Below, one piece after another: positions 33,647 to 33,944 of a stretch of DNA of 33,944 nucleotides. Under the pieces are notes generated by a model. The model saw only the letters and a list, made by a program, of their open reading frames with translations. It ran no database searches and was not told the origin of the DNA. Source of the DNA: Rhodospirillales bacterium Ga0074136. Lineage in GTDB: Bacteria; Pseudomonadota; Alphaproteobacteria; Acetobacterales; Acetobacteraceae. Position 1 is the stretch's first letter. Each line of letters opens with the position of its first letter. The position numbers and the translations under genes are program-made. The DNA lies in contig LNEW01000089.1 in NCBI GenBank assembly GCA_001464375.1, positions 1 to 33,944 on the forward strand. Reading direction: 5' to 3'.

Positions 33647-33944
33647 TATCGAGATCACTGTGGTTTAGAAGCAGTGTTCTGGTGCTGCTGGCTAGATCGA
33701 CGGCAGATCGCGTGAAAGATGCGTTCGACACGACTGCTCCATAGTCAGCCTTGTTGTGACTTTTGGCGGCAATAACTTCCTGTACCGCGCCGTTTCCGAC
33801 CGGGGAACTATACTTTTTGCACTGGACGATAAGAATCGTTCCCGCCTTTCGAGCTACAATATCCGCGCCTTGGTCACCGGAGCCCTTTGTTAGTTCACAA
33901 ATCCAGCCAATTGCCTGAAGGCGCGCTGCGCAAAATCGCTCGTA
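33551..33944. mobile_element. Low-GC segment, probable edge of a genomic island
   Basis: From about 33551 to the right edge the DNA is about half A+T, against about 30% in the rest of the window, and codon use in the resident gene is mixed. It interrupts nfeD and carries a restriction-endonuclease gene. No integrase, tRNA or obvious attachment repeat is visible; the other boundary lies outside the window. Confidence 0.5.
33618..33944 (-). CDS. Mrr-type restriction endonuclease domain protein (3' part, start outside window)
   Basis: This frame is open from the right edge to a TAG at 33618-33620, and 108 C-terminal residues are visible. They match the Mrr_cat PD-(D/E)xK nuclease pattern: YERFCAARLQAIGW (helix with Glu), GSGDQGADIVA (catalytic Asp), then LIVQCKKY (Gln-x-Lys), PVGNGAVQEVIAA, GAVVSNASFTRSAVDLA and a final leucine-rich LLNHSDLDIID. 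Mrr-type proteins are type IV enzymes that cut modified DNA, or domains of defence proteins with an added N-terminal module. The low GC suggests recent acquisition. The N-terminal part and any partner genes are outside the window. Confidence 0.85.
   Translation of the reverse strand, partial: YERFCAARLQAIGWICELTKGSGDQGADIVARKAGTILIVQCKKYSSPVGNGAVQEVIAAKSHNKADYGAVVSNASFTRSAVDLASSTRTLLLNHSDLDIIDSRLRSL

Overview
The window is about 34 kb of very GC-rich DNA (roughly 70% by eye). Gene density is high, with GTG/TTG starts, many 4-nt start/stop overlaps and RTX, TRAP-TAXI, Liv-type ABC and DUF1501/DUF1800 families. This suggests an alphaproteobacterium, most likely Acetobacteraceae (Roseomonas-like). 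That assignment is inference from protein character; no rRNA or tRNA gene is visible. The last ~390 bases are clearly lower in GC and look foreign.

Layout. 1-2396 (-): 5' part of a giant Gly-rich plus RTX calcium-binding surface or secreted protein, running off the left edge. 2706-4217 (+): SelO protein AMPylase. 4356-4823 (-): Hsp20 chaperone with a candidate sigma-32 promoter. 5014-5412: three tandem copies of a terminator-bearing repeat between rpmE (5416-5658, -) and hsp20. 5753-10398 (-): a complete Liv-type ABC transporter operon (binding protein, LivH, LivM, LivG, LivF). 10559-11407 (+): pyridoxal kinase PdxY, whose stop codon is interlocked with that of a convergent cupin gene. 12082-15067 (+): TAXI-type TRAP transporter (binding protein plus fused permease). 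15092-16759 (-): animal-type heme peroxidase. 17012-18034 (+): AapJ-like amino-acid binding protein. 18056-19306 (-): E. coli-type SerA.

19448-23566 (+) is a purine-degradation neighbourhood. Membrane urate oxidase PuuD and 5-hydroxyisourate hydrolase flank a tightly overlapping three-gene cassette of two paralogous lipoproteins and an outer-membrane beta-barrel. 23571-26065 (-): translationally coupled DUF1800 and DUF1501 genes. 26277-28358 (+): an EF-G gene outside any visible ribosomal operon, with a strong terminator and a fourth copy of the terminator repeat. 28681-30467 (+): two paralogous small secreted Cys-containing proteins and a membrane-anchored protein of unknown function. 30550-32318: MaoC-like dehydratase, a small 3-TM protein and an SDR oxidoreductase. 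32357-32439: a large inverted repeat in the divergent region before a stomatin/SPFH gene (32526-33527).

The nfeD gene that should follow the SPFH gene is broken after about 13 codons by low-GC DNA carrying the end of an Mrr-type restriction endonuclease gene. This looks like the edge of a genomic island or an assembly junction.

The best candidates for undescribed biology are the lipoprotein/beta-barrel cassette inside the urate locus, the paired DYYxYC secreted proteins, the Gly-rich/RTX chimera, the reused terminator module and the island boundary in nfeD.
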